45,033 bases of DNA from Gemmatimonadota bacterium (GTDB taxonomy: Bacteria > Gemmatimonadota > Gemmatimonadetes > Gemmatimonadales > Gemmatimonadaceae): the NCBI GenBank assembly GCA_021298835.1, contig JAJTHG010000042.1, positions 1 to 45,033 on the forward strand, given 5' to 3'. The notes beneath the pieces were generated by a model. It ran no database searches and was not told the origin of the DNA. It saw only the letters and a list, made by a program, of their open reading frames with translations. Shown piece by piece: positions 34,167 to 43,758 of the stretch. Numbering within the stretch: position 1 is the stretch's first letter; every line of letters begins with the position of its first letter. The position numbers and the translations under genes are program-made.

Positions 34167-34967
34167 GTGACCGACCGCGTCCCCGACGAGTTCCACGACG
34201 GCGTGAACGTGGGGCCCCGCGCCCCCGCCGACGCGCCGCGCAATGCGACCCCCGAGGCGCTGGCCCGCGGCGCGGCCCCGGACGCCGACGTCGGCGTGAT
34301 CGTCGTCGCGGCCGGGTCCGGCACGCGCGTCGGCGGCCAGGAACTCAAGCAGTTCCGGTGGATCGCGGGCAAGCCGATGGCCCTCCATGCCCTGCAGCAA
34401 TTCCAGCAGCGACGTGACGTGGCGATGGTGGTCATGGCGCTGCCCAAGGCGCACGCGGGCGACCCGCCGCCGTGGATCTTCCAGTGCGACCTCGAGCGCA
34501 TGCTCGTGACCGCCGGGGGGCGGGAGCGCAGCGACTCGGTGTTCAACGCGCTCGACGACATGCCGGACGAGGTGCGGATCGTCGTCGTCCACGACGCCGC
34601 GCGCCCGCTCGTGCCCGATGCGGTGCTCGAGCGCGTGATCGCGAAGGCCCGCGAGGGGGTCGGCGCCGTGGCGGCGCTGCCCGTCGTGGACACCTTGAAG
34701 GAAGTGGACGACGCGGGCCGCGTCGTGCGCACGGTGGATCGCGCGCGGCTCTGGCGGGCCCAGACGCCGCAGGCGTTCCCCCGGGAGATGCTCGAGCGGG
34801 CGCACGTCGAGGCCCGGCGCGAAGGCATCACCGCGACCGACGATGCCGCGCTCTGCGAGCGTCTCGGGCTGCCGGTGGTGGTAGTGCGGGGAAGTGAGCG
34901 GTCTCTGAAGGTCACCGAGGAGGCCGACTTCACCCGCGCCGAGGCCCTGCAGCAGGTCCCGGAGTGA
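34167..34967 (+). CDS. ispD: 2-C-methyl-D-erythritol 4-phosphate cytidylyltransferase
   Basis: A 266-residue IspD of the non-mevalonate isoprenoid pathway. GTG 34167 adds about 35 variable residues before the catalytic start VGVIVVAAGSGTRVGG. The nucleotide-binding loop reads QELKQFRWIAGKPM, where the usual Pro-Lys-Gln is Leu-Lys-Gln. Other motifs are intact: GGRERSDSVFNAL, VVVHDAARPLV, AALPVVDTLK and WRAQTPQAFP. A shorter start is possible, but no good internal ATG lies before the catalytic loop. Part of a run with radA upstream and tsaC downstream. Confidence 0.93.
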   Translation: MTDRVPDEFHDGVNVGPRAPADAPRNATPEALARGAAPDADVGVIVVAAGSGTRVGGQELKQFRWIAGKPMALHALQQFQQRRDVAMVVMALPKAHAGDPPPWIFQCDLERMLVTAGGRERSDSVFNALDDMPDEVRIVVVHDAARPLVPDAVLERVIAKAREGVGAVAALPVVDTLKEVDDAGRVVRTVDRARLWRAQTPQAFPREMLERAHVEARREGITATDDAALCERLGLPVVVVRGSERSLKVTEEADFTRAEALQQVPE

Positions 34968-34986
34968 CCGGCCGTCGGCGGGCACG

Positions 34987-35658
34987 ATGACGGTGGACCT
35001 GCGGCCGGTACCGTTCTGGTCGCTCGACGAGGTCGAGGCCTCGCTCGGGGACACGATCCGGCACCTGCGCGCCGGGCGGATCCTCGCCTACCCGACCGAG
35101 ACGGTGTACGGATTCGGCACGGCCATCGACCGCGACTCGGTCGAGCGGCTCGTGACCCTCAAGCGACGCCCGCCCGCCAAGCCGTTCCTGCTCCTCGTCT
35201 CCGGTACGGCGATGCTGGCCCGGCTCGATCTGGCGCTCAGTGCGGAGGCCGCTCGGCTGGCCGCGCGGCACTGGCCCGGCCCCCTCACGCTCGTGCTGCC
35301 GGGCGGCGAGCGTCGGGTGCCCGCCCGGTTGCGCGGGCCGGAAGGAGGGATCGCCGTGCGGTGGACCTCGCATCCGTGCCTGACGCGGCTGCTGGAGGCC
35401 TACGGCGACGCCATCACGTCCACGAGTGCGAACCTGCCGGGGGTACAACCGGCGACCTCCGCGAGCGAGATTACACGGTCGTGGGGGAGCGCGGTCGCCC
35501 GGGGGGACCTCCGGGTGCTCGACGGCGGACGTCTCGATCCGTCGCCTCCATCCACCGTCGTGGACTGTACCGGCCGGCGGCTGCGCGTCATCCGCCCCGG
35601 GGCGATTCCCGCCGTCATCCTTCGCGAAAGCGTGCCCGACCTCGTTGGAGACGCCTGA
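34987..35658 (+). CDS. tsaC: L-threonylcarbamoyladenylate synthase (TsaC/Sua5/YrdC)
   Basis: A 223-residue YrdC-fold protein, without the extra Sua5 C-terminal domain. Motifs are GRILAYPTETVYGFG, the LKRRPPAKPFLLLV Lys/Arg block, HWPGPLTLVLPG and SANLPGVQP. It makes threonylcarbamoyl-AMP for t6A37 of ANN-decoding tRNAs. Followed two nt later by a low-molecular-weight phosphatase, a common pairing of these families. Confidence 0.93.
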   Translation: MTVDLRPVPFWSLDEVEASLGDTIRHLRAGRILAYPTETVYGFGTAIDRDSVERLVTLKRRPPAKPFLLLVSGTAMLARLDLALSAEAARLAARHWPGPLTLVLPGGERRVPARLRGPEGGIAVRWTSHPCLTRLLEAYGDAITSTSANLPGVQPATSASEITRSWGSAVARGDLRVLDGGRLDPSPPSTVVDCTGRRLRVIRPGAIPAVILRESVPDLVGDA

Positions 35659-35660
35659 GC

Positions 35661-36131
35661 TTGCGCCTGCTGTTTGTCTGCACGGGCAATACCTGCCGGA
35701 GCCCCCTCGCCGAGGCGCTGGCGCGTCGCCAACTGGCGGAGCGCGGCCTCGGGCACGTGCACGTCGGCAGCGCAGGCACCTCGGCGTGGGACGGCGCCCC
35801 GGCGAGCGACGGCTCGATGCTGGTGGCGATGGAGCATGACCTCGACCTGTCCGCCCACCGGACGCGCCAACTCACGAAGGAGCTGGTGGGAGAGGCCGAT
35901 CTGATCCTCGCGATGGGCCCGCACCACCTCGAGCGCGTCGAGGCGCTCGACGGCTCCGGCAAGGCGCACCTGCTGCACGCCTACGCCTCGCACGGCGAGT
36001 CGCAGGCGGCGGTGAGCGACCCCTTCGGCGGCGATCTGGACGTCTATCGCGCCACCTACCAGGAACTCGATCGGACGCTCCGCCGGGTGCTCGACCGGCT
36101 CGCGGCCGATCGCCAGAAGACCGACGCGTGA
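35661..36131 (+). CDS. Low-molecular-weight phosphatase, protein-arginine phosphatase (YwlE) type
   Basis: A 156-residue LMW-PTP fold enzyme with a TTG start at 35661, two nt after the tsaC stop. The P-loop is CTGNTCRS (Cys7 to Arg13). Thr11 is at the position that in B. subtilis YwlE selects phospho-arginine over phospho-tyrosine. The C-terminal acid motif is DPFGGDLDVY, again like YwlE. It may therefore remove phosphate from arginine in proteins. No McsB-type arginine kinase is in the window. An ordinary tyrosine phosphatase role cannot be excluded. Overlaps aroE by 4 nt. Confidence 0.85.
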   Translation: MRLLFVCTGNTCRSPLAEALARRQLAERGLGHVHVGSAGTSAWDGAPASDGSMLVAMEHDLDLSAHRTRQLTKELVGEADLILAMGPHHLERVEALDGSGKAHLLHAYASHGESQAAVSDPFGGDLDVYRATYQELDRTLRRVLDRLAADRQKTDA

Positions 36132-36943
36132 CCCGACCCCCCAAGCTCATCCTGCTCGGCCATCCCGTCAGCCATTCGCTGTCGCCGGCCATCCAGAATG
36201 CCGCCCTCACGAAGGCCGGCATCCCCCTGACGTACGAGACGATCGACGTCACCCCCGCGAAGCTCGACGCCACGCTCGACAAGGCGATGGCCGAAAGCTG
36301 GGCGGGTAACGTGACGACGCCGCTGAAGGAGGATTTCTTCGAGCGATGCGGCAAGCTCACGCCGATCGCCGAGCGCGCCGGGGCCGTCAACACCTTCCGG
36401 GTGCGCAACGGCGTCCTGATGGGGCACAACACCGACGTCGGCGGCTTCGATGCGGCGGTACGTCGGCTGTTCGGGGGCGACCTGCCGGTGATGCCCGTTG
36501 TCGCCCTGCTTGGTGCCGGCGGCGGCGCCCGGGCGGCGCTCGCGGCTATGGAGCGATGGCCCGACGCCAAGGTGCGCATCTGGTCGCGCAAGAAGGACCG
36601 CGCCAAGGCGGTCGCCGAGCGGTACCCCAAGGTGGCCGAGGCGGTCGAGAAGAAGGAGCTGGCGCTCGAGGGCGCGACCCTCGTGATCAACGCCACGCCG
36701 CTCGGGCTCAAGGCCGACGACCCGATGGTCGTCCCGCCGGAGAAGGTGCCGGCGACGGCGGCCGTCATCGACATGGCGTATCGCCAGGGCGGCACGGAGT
36801 GGGTCAAGGCCCTCCGGAAGCGCGGGCTCAAGGCGGAGGACGGGCTGGCGATGCTCGTCGAGCAGGCGGCGCTCGCGTGGTCGTGGTGGTTCGGCGCCGA
36901 CCCGGATCGCTCGGTCATGTCGGAGGCGGTCGGGCTCAAGTAG
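36128..36943 (+). CDS. aroE: Shikimate dehydrogenase
   Basis: A 271-residue NADPH-dependent enzyme of the shikimate pathway. GTG 36128 overlaps the phosphatase stop by 4 nt. Substrate site motifs are GHPVSHSLSPAIQNAAL, GNVTTPLKEDF (catalytic Lys) and GHNTDVGGF (catalytic Asp). The NADP domain has LLGAGGGARAAL and the C-terminal DGLAMLVEQAALAWSWWFG. Complete and of usual length. Confidence 0.95.
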   Translation: MTRPPKLILLGHPVSHSLSPAIQNAALTKAGIPLTYETIDVTPAKLDATLDKAMAESWAGNVTTPLKEDFFERCGKLTPIAERAGAVNTFRVRNGVLMGHNTDVGGFDAAVRRLFGGDLPVMPVVALLGAGGGARAALAAMERWPDAKVRIWSRKKDRAKAVAERYPKVAEAVEKKELALEGATLVINATPLGLKADDPMVVPPEKVPATAAVIDMAYRQGGTEWVKALRKRGLKAEDGLAMLVEQAALAWSWWFGADPDRSVMSEAVGLK

Positions 36944-37022
36944 CGCGCGGGGGCGCCGCGAATCGCCCCCATCCGCGACATCCGGGCCTCCCGCGCGGTG
37001 CCCGGCCGGCGCACCGTCCGCC

Positions 37023-37775
37023 ATGCTCGCGGCGCTCGCGCGCTCCCTCCTCGACTTCGCGCTCCCGCGGGTCTGCCTGGCCTGCGACGGCGGGCACGGC
37101 GACGCGTCGCCCGAGGCCGAAGACGATCCGCATCGCTTCGTGTGCGACGCGTGCCTCGAGTCGCTTCGCCCGTTGCCGCATCCGCAGTGCGGTCGTTGCG
37201 GCCACCCGACGCGCCGGGGGCGCCCGTGCCCGCTGTGCCCCCACCTGCCGCCGGCGATCACATGGGGCCGCAGCGCGCTCTGGGCGACGGACGCGGGACC
37301 GCGGGCCCTGCTCCACGCCTTCAAGTACGACGGTTGGCCGGCGCTCGACGCAGTGCTGACCGACTGGGTGGCCCCCCTCGGACCGCCGGACGTCCCGGCA
37401 TGTCGTCGGGGCGTCCTGGTGCCGGTGCCGATGGCCGCCGTCAAGCAACGGGAGCGCGGCTACAACCAGGCCGAGCGGCTGGCGCGGGCCCTCGGTCGGC
37501 GGTGGAAGTGGCCGGTGCGAACGGACCTGGTGGTGAAGACGCGGGGGACACGGGCGCAGGCGCGATTGCACGGGGCCGAGCGAGCGGCGAATATTCAGGG
37601 CTGTTTCGCGCCGGTTCCGGGCGCCCGCCTCCACCGGCTGCACTGCGTACTGGTGGACGACGTGGTGACCACCGGGGCGACGCTCGCCGAATGCGCGACC
37701 GCCCTCGCGGGGGCCGGCGCGGATTCGATCTCCTTCATCACGTTCGGCCGCGCCCGGGCCCCGGGCGAGAGGTAG
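37023..37775 (+). CDS. comF: ComF family phosphoribosyltransferase-like protein
   Basis: A 250-residue ComF homologue. The N-terminal zinc-binding part has four CxxC pairs (CLAC, CDAC, CGRC, CPLC). The PRTase-like domain includes HAFKYDGWPALD, PVPMAAVKQRERGYNQAE and the PRPP loop VLVDDVVTTGATL. ComF/GntX proteins take part in DNA uptake or utilisation of external DNA; here it is a housekeeping-linked copy. It stands 79 nt after aroE and 9 nt before gap. Confidence 0.92.
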   Translation: MLAALARSLLDFALPRVCLACDGGHGDASPEAEDDPHRFVCDACLESLRPLPHPQCGRCGHPTRRGRPCPLCPHLPPAITWGRSALWATDAGPRALLHAFKYDGWPALDAVLTDWVAPLGPPDVPACRRGVLVPVPMAAVKQRERGYNQAERLARALGRRWKWPVRTDLVVKTRGTRAQARLHGAERAANIQGCFAPVPGARLHRLHCVLVDDVVTTGATLAECATALAGAGADSISFITFGRARAPGER

Positions 37776-38795
<1,020 letters not shown>

Positions 38796-38805
38796 GATCG
38801 CCCGT

Positions 38806-38835
38806 CCGTCCCGCGTCACGCACGACGCGGGACGG
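38806..38835 (+). terminator. Strong hairpin between gap and pgk
   Basis: A perfect 12-bp stem, CCGTCCCGCGTC (38806-38817) with GACGCGGGACGG (38824-38835), has the loop ACGCAC. The following CCCTTCC is only weakly U-rich. It may partly terminate or protect gap mRNA, giving more gap than pgk product. pgk follows 18 nt later. Confidence 0.6.
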
Positions 38836-38853
38836 CCCTTCCACCTCCGGGCC

Positions 38854-40067
<1,214 letters not shown>

Positions 40068-40068
<1 letters not shown>

Positions 40069-40820
40069 TGCTTCGCACCCCCGTCATTGCCGCCAACTGG
40101 AAGATGCACCTCGGCCCGCAGCGGGCGCGCACCTTCGCCGCCGAGCTGGCGGCGGCGCTGCCGCCGCAGGGCAACCGCACGGTGCTGCTGTTCCCGTCGG
40201 CGGTCTCCCTCGCGGCCGTCGGCGGCGTCCTCTACGATCGCCCCGACCTCATGCTCGGTGCGCAGAACATCCACTTCGAGGACGAGGGCGCCTACACCGG
40301 TGAACTCTCGGCGCCGATGGCGAAGGAAGCCGGTGCCCGCGCCGTACTCGTCGGGCACAGCGAGCGCCGACACGTCTTCGGCGAAACCGACGGGGCGCAG
40401 GCGAAGAAGGTGGCGGCCGCCTTCCGGCACGGACTCAAGCCGGTCCTGTGCGTCGGTGAGACCATCGCCGAGCGCGAGGCCGGGCGCGCGGACGACGTCG
40501 TGCTCCGCCAACTGACGACGGTGACCGAAGGCCTCGACGACGCGCAACTGCACGAGCTGACCATCGCCTACGAGCCGGTCTGGGCGATCGGCACCGGCCG
40601 GACCGCCACCCCGCGCGATGCCTCGGCCATGCATGCGGTGATCCGCGAAGCGATCCACCGGCGGCTCGGGGACGCGGCAGTGCAGGTGCCGATCCTGTAC
40701 GGGGGCTCGGTGAAGCCGGACAACGCCGCCGACCTGCTGCGGGCCGAGAACGTGGATGGCCTCCTCGTCGGCGGGGCGTCGTTGGACGTCACCAACTGGG
40801 TCCGGATCGCCACGGCGTAG
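40068..40820 (+). CDS. tpiA: Triosephosphate isomerase
   Basis: A 250-residue TIM. Catalytic residues are all present: Lys12 in AANWKMH, His97 in VLVGHSERR and Glu169 in AYEPVWAIGTG. The phosphate-binding YGGSVKPDNA and VGGASLDV follow. ATG 40068 overlaps the pgk stop (TGATG). The stop codon is the start of a long inverted repeat (40820-40865). Confidence 0.98.
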
Positions 40821-40865
40821 TCAAGAAATACCGATGGGTTTGTCAATAAGGTCGGTATCTTGACA
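40820..40865 (+). promoter_or_regulatory. Imperfect inverted repeat after tpiA, candidate operator
   Basis: The left arm GTCAAGAAATACCGA (40820-40834) and right arm TCGGTATCTTGAC (40852-40864) pair over 13 bases with a 2-nt bulge, around a 17-nt loop. There is no U-run after it, so terminator function is unlikely. The right arm contains the TTGACA -35 hexamer of the next gene. The half-site ATACCG/CGGTAT recurs at 43245-43268. Confidence 0.5.
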
Positions 40866-40888
40866 AGCCGTGCGCGGACCCCAATCGT
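40860..40888 (+). promoter_or_regulatory. Predicted promoter of the small secreted protein pair
   Basis: Consensus TTGACA (40860-40865), a 17-nt spacer and a weak AATCGT (40883-40888). A GGAGG Shine-Dalgarno at 40906-40910 precedes ATG 40919. The -35 lies inside the inverted repeat at 40820-40865. Confidence 0.5.
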
Positions 40889-40918
40889 GTGTGCAGTCCC
40901 CAACCGGAGGGTCTGCGC

Positions 40919-41314
40919 ATGGCTATCCGTCTCGCGGGTTCGTTCGTGGCCGTGGTTGCTTCGCTCGTGGCGTATCCCATGGGCGCCCAGGTGTCGCCGC
41001 AGCCGGTCCCCCAGCCAGGCAATGCGATCCCCGACGTCCTCGCTGCATCGACGTGCGACGGCAGGGCGGGGGGTCGGGGGTGCGTCGCGCCGGCGGTGCT
41101 GAGTCCCCGGCTCAAGGCACCGGTCGGGCCCGTGCACCTCGCCGGCGGTGCCGTTCCCTTCGTGGCAAGCGGCCACGGGCCGAACGTCCCGTTTGCCGCG
41201 GAGGCCGGTCCGCTGTTCCTGCACCGCGTGACCAAGGCGCATCAGGCGCGTATCGACGCCGAGGTCGCGCAGGCAGCCCAACGAGTCCGTTCGGCAAGGA
41301 ATGGTCGGCCGTGA
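40919..41314 (+). CDS. Small secreted protein of unknown function (131 aa)
   Basis: A 131-residue protein with a good Shine-Dalgarno (GGAGG, 8 nt upstream) and its own predicted promoter. The N-terminus MAIRLAGSFVAVVASLVAYPMGAQ is a signal peptide cut near GAQ. The mature part is Pro/Ala/Gly-rich with two cysteines (STCDGRAGGRGCV). It ends in a basic helix (HRVTKAHQARIDAEVAQAAQRV). I recognise no family. It overlaps the next small gene by 4 nt (GTGA). The pair interrupts the otherwise standard tpiA-secG order. Confidence 0.65.
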   Translation: MAIRLAGSFVAVVASLVAYPMGAQVSPQPVPQPGNAIPDVLAASTCDGRAGGRGCVAPAVLSPRLKAPVGPVHLAGGAVPFVASGHGPNVPFAAEAGPLFLHRVTKAHQARIDAEVAQAAQRVRSARNGRP

Positions 41315-41493
41315 GTCGCTCCGGAATCGCACTTGCCTTGGCGACCGCGGTGGCGCTGCCGGGGGCCCGCGCCGAGGCACAGTGGCGCTGGGAGGCGGGG
41401 CACCGGGTCGAGCCGCGCGCACGCCTCGAGCGCCACGCGCGTCGGTATGCGGGTCGGCGCACCCGCACCCCTGCGCTGCGGGACCACCCTTGA
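41311..41493 (+). CDS. Very small secreted Arg-rich protein (60 aa)
   Basis: A 60-residue reading from GTG 41311, coupled to the previous gene by a GTGA overlap. A short signal peptide is likely (MSRSGIALALATAVALPGARAEAQ). The mature 36 or so residues are Arg/His/Ala-rich. No family is recognised. Support comes from the coupling and the signal peptide; the small size leaves doubt. Confidence 0.45.
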   Translation: MSRSGIALALATAVALPGARAEAQWRWEAGHRVEPRARLERHARRYAGRRTRTPALRDHP

Positions 41494-41584
41494 GCCCTCG
41501 GCGCAAGTAGCTGATATTCATGGGCTTGTCAGGATCGGCGCGCCGCCGGTCCCGAACGTTCGCCGCCCAAAGCGCCCCTTCGCG

Positions 41585-41995
41585 ATGTACGTCTTCCTGC
41601 TCTCGATTCTCGTCATCGTCAGTATCCTGCTGATCGCCGCCATTCTCCTGCAGTCGGGGAAGGGGGGCGGACTCGCGGCCACGTTCGGCGGGTCGTCGTC
41701 GCAGGCCGATGCGATCTTCGGCACGCGCCAGGCCGGCAACCTTCTGACGCAATCGTCGTGGTGGCTGGGTGGGGCGTTCCTGGTGCTGTCGCTCGGGCTG
41801 TCGCTGGTGTCGGCGCGCGGCCGCACCCCGACCTCGGTGCTCGACAAGTCCTTCGGCGCTCCCAAGCCCGCAGCCCCCGCAGCGGCCCCCGGCGGGGCCC
41901 CGGCCACGGGGGGCGCGCCCGCCGCGGGCGTGCCGCTGGCACCGGTCGCACCGGCCGGTGGCGAGTCGAAGGCGCCGGCCACGAAGTCGCCGTAG
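41585..41995 (+). CDS. secG: Protein translocase subunit SecG
   Basis: A 136-residue SecG. Two membrane helices (about 2-22, MYVFLLSILVIVSILLIAAIL, and 54-73) flank the conserved cytoplasmic loop LLQSGKGGGLAATFGGSSSQ...FGTRQAG. The C-terminal 50 residues are a Pro/Ala/Gly-rich tail longer than in E. coli. SecG aids the SecYE channel. The stop codon is directly followed by the GTG of carA. Confidence 0.94.
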   Translation: MYVFLLSILVIVSILLIAAILLQSGKGGGLAATFGGSSSQADAIFGTRQAGNLLTQSSWWLGGAFLVLSLGLSLVSARGRTPTSVLDKSFGAPKPAAPAAAPGGAPATGGAPAAGVPLAPVAPAGGESKAPATKSP

Positions 41996-43147
41996 GTGAC
42001 CGCCCCGGCATCGGCGGGTTCGGGCAGGGCCGCCCTCGCGAGCGTGCCGGGGTTCCTCCTCCTCGAGGACGGGACCCTGTTCCAGGGTCTTCTCGTCGGG
42101 CCGTCGGGCCCGGCCGTGGCGGAGGTCGTGTTCACGACGAACATGACCGGTTACCAGGAGGTCTTCACCGATCCGTCCTTCAAGGGACAGATCGTCGTGA
42201 TGACTGCCACGATGATCGGGAACTACGGCATCAACGAGGCCGATCCCGAATCCGTCGGTCCGCAGGTCGCGGGCATCGTGGTGCGCGAGCTGTCGAGCAC
42301 CTACTCCAACTGGCGCGCGACGGGCGACCTGCCGTCGTACCTCGCGCGGCACGGGATCCCTGCGCTGACCGAGGTGGATACCCGGGCCCTGACCCGGCAC
42401 CTCCGCACGGTGGGCGTGATGCGCGGGGTCATCGGTGCCGGCGAGGAGGTGACCGACGCGGCGCGCGCCGCGCTCGAGGCGTGCCCGTCCATGGAGGGGC
42501 TCGACCTCGCGACGGTCGTCAGCACGCGCGAGCCCTACACCTGGGGGTCGGCCGACGCCGCGACGCACATCGTGGCCCTCGACTTCGGCATCAAGCGCAA
42601 CATCCTCCGCCTGTTCGAGGCGCACGGCTGCCGGATCACCGTGATGCCGTCGGACACCCCCGCCGACCGCATCCTCGCGCTCGAGCCCGACGGGGTGTTC
42701 CTGAGCAACGGGCCCGGTGACCCGGCCGCGATCCCGTATGCGCCGCCGACGATCAAGGCTTTGGCGGCACAGGGGGTGCCGATCTTCGGCATCTGCCTTG
42801 GGCACCAGCTGCTCGGTCTCACCTTCGGTGGCGAGACCTTCAAGCTCCCGTTCGGCCATCGCGGCGGGAACCAGCCCGTGAGGGAGCTGGCCACGGGCAA
42901 GATCCTCATCACCAGCCAGAACCACGGCTTCGCGGTGAAGGGGAACGAGCAGGAGATCACGGGGGCCCCCGACCTGCAACCGACGTACATCAACTGCAAC
43001 GACGGGTCGGTGGAGGGGCTCAGGCACCGGAGTCTTCCGATCTTCGCCGTCCAGTACCATCCCGAGGCGGCGCCGGGGCCGCACGATGCGCGGCCCCACT
43101 TCCCCGAGTTTCTGGCCGCCGTTCGCGCGAGAGCCGGTCGCCGGTAG
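41996..43147 (+). CDS. carA: Carbamoyl-phosphate synthase small (glutaminase) subunit
   Basis: A 383-residue protein from GTG 41996, abutting the secG stop. The N-terminal domain has LLLEDGTLFQG and GEVVF-like AEVVFTTNMTGYQE. The class I glutamine amidotransferase domain has Cys267 in GICLGHQLLG and His355/Glu357 in VQYHPEAAPGP. It supplies ammonia from glutamine for carbamoyl phosphate. carB is not adjacent: a strong terminator follows and the next gene is HU. The large subunit must be elsewhere. Confidence 0.97.
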   Translation: MTAPASAGSGRAALASVPGFLLLEDGTLFQGLLVGPSGPAVAEVVFTTNMTGYQEVFTDPSFKGQIVVMTATMIGNYGINEADPESVGPQVAGIVVRELSSTYSNWRATGDLPSYLARHGIPALTEVDTRALTRHLRTVGVMRGVIGAGEEVTDAARAALEACPSMEGLDLATVVSTREPYTWGSADAATHIVALDFGIKRNILRLFEAHGCRITVMPSDTPADRILALEPDGVFLSNGPGDPAAIPYAPPTIKALAAQGVPIFGICLGHQLLGLTFGGETFKLPFGHRGGNQPVRELATGKILITSQNHGFAVKGNEQEITGAPDLQPTYINCNDGSVEGLRHRSLPIFAVQYHPEAAPGPHDARPHFPEFLAAVRARAGRR

Positions 43148-43168
43148 CCCCGGGAAACCGATGAGCCT

Positions 43169-43208
43169 GAACCGATGACGCCCCTCCGGCGTCATCGGTT
43201 CTGCTTTT
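43169..43208 (+). terminator. Intrinsic terminator after carA
   Basis: A perfect 14-bp stem, GAACCGATGACGCC (43169-43182) with GGCGTCATCGGTTC (43188-43201), has a 5-nt loop. TGCTTTT follows. This is one of the clearest terminators in the window and ends the long plus-strand run. Confidence 0.9.
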
Positions 43209-43236
43209 CCGGTCGCCTCTCGAATGGGGTAAGCTC

Positions 43237-43268
43237 TTGACAGTCAACGGTATAGGGCCATACCGTTG
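43237..43268 (+). promoter_or_regulatory. HU gene promoter with overlapping palindromes
   Basis: TTGACA (43237-43242) is followed after 18 nt by TACCGT (43261-43266). Two perfect palindromes overlap it: TTGAC-A-GTCAA (43237-43247) and CAACGGTAT-N6-ATACCGTTG (43245-43268). A repressor bound there would block RNA polymerase; an RNA hairpin is the alternative. Confidence 0.55.
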
Positions 43269-43304
43269 CCGCGTGGGAACCGACCCTGAGCGCCGAGTAC
43301 GCGG

Positions 43305-43643
43305 ATGTCGATGACGAAAGCCGACCTGGTGGAGCGGGTGACCGAACAGATCGCCCGGACCGCCGGTCCGATGATCTCGAAGAAGGACTGTTCGCGCGTG
43401 GTGGATGCCTTCCTTGACGCGATCAAGGAGGCGCTGCATCAGCAGAAGAACATCGAGGTGCGCGGTTTCGGCACGTTCAAGATCCGCCAGCGCAAGACGC
43501 GCATGGCCCGAAATCCGCGGACCGGGGCCCCGGTGGAGGTCTCCGCCCGCCCGGTGCCGGTCTTCAAGCCCAGCAAGGAGTTGCGGGCGCTCGTCGCGGA
43601 CATCCCGATCGAGGAACTGGAGGACGAGGCGGAAGACGCCTGA
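43305..43643 (+). CDS. HU/IHF-family DNA-binding protein
   Basis: A 112-residue nucleoid protein. The N-terminal helices are MTKADLVERVTEQIA and RVVDAFLDAIKEAL. The beta arm has VEVRGFGTFKIRQR-like IEVRGFGTFKIRQRKTRMARNPRTG and the core ends VPVFKPSKELRALV. An acidic tail (EELEDEAEDA) extends beyond the usual 90 residues. ATG 43305 or 43311 (MTKAD) can serve. It has its own promoter and terminator, so it is monocistronic. HU versus IHF cannot be decided. Confidence 0.93.
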   Translation: MSMTKADLVERVTEQIARTAGPMISKKDCSRVVDAFLDAIKEALHQQKNIEVRGFGTFKIRQRKTRMARNPRTGAPVEVSARPVPVFKPSKELRALVADIPIEELEDEAEDA

Positions 43644-43697
43644 GCTCCCGGCCCGGGGCGCAGCGGCGCACCACTGGCCGGGGCTTCGTGGTCCTGT

Positions 43698-43736
43698 GCG
43701 CGCCGTCCCGCTCCGGGGCGGCGCGCGGTCGTTTTT
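43698..43736 (+). terminator. Intrinsic terminator after the HU gene
   Basis: A 12-bp stem with one G-U pair, 43698-43709 with 43715-43726, has loop GCTCC and is followed by GGTCGTTTTT (T-run 43732-43736). It makes an independent start for moaD necessary. Confidence 0.88.
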
Positions 43737-43746
43737 CCACTGCGGT

Positions 43747-43752
43747 TAGCTT
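43747..43752 (+). promoter_or_regulatory. -10-like box of moaDEA, leaderless arrangement
   Basis: TAGCTT is followed by ACGCGT and then GTG 43759. Only 22 nt separate the HU terminator T-run from the start codon, so no leader of normal length fits. No Shine-Dalgarno is present. Confidence 0.45.
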
Positions 43753-43758
43753 ACGCGT

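Noticed and set aside
31250..34933. A 1227-codon open frame on the minus strand
   Set aside because: It lies opposite dnaB, radA and ispD, is full of His/Arg/Gln-rich low-complexity residues and has no family motif. Long antisense frames are expected at this GC content.
40820..40865. Inverted repeat after tpiA as an intrinsic terminator
   Set aside because: The stem is interrupted and moderately AT-rich, the loop is 17 nt and no U-run follows. A promoter-proximal operator fits better.
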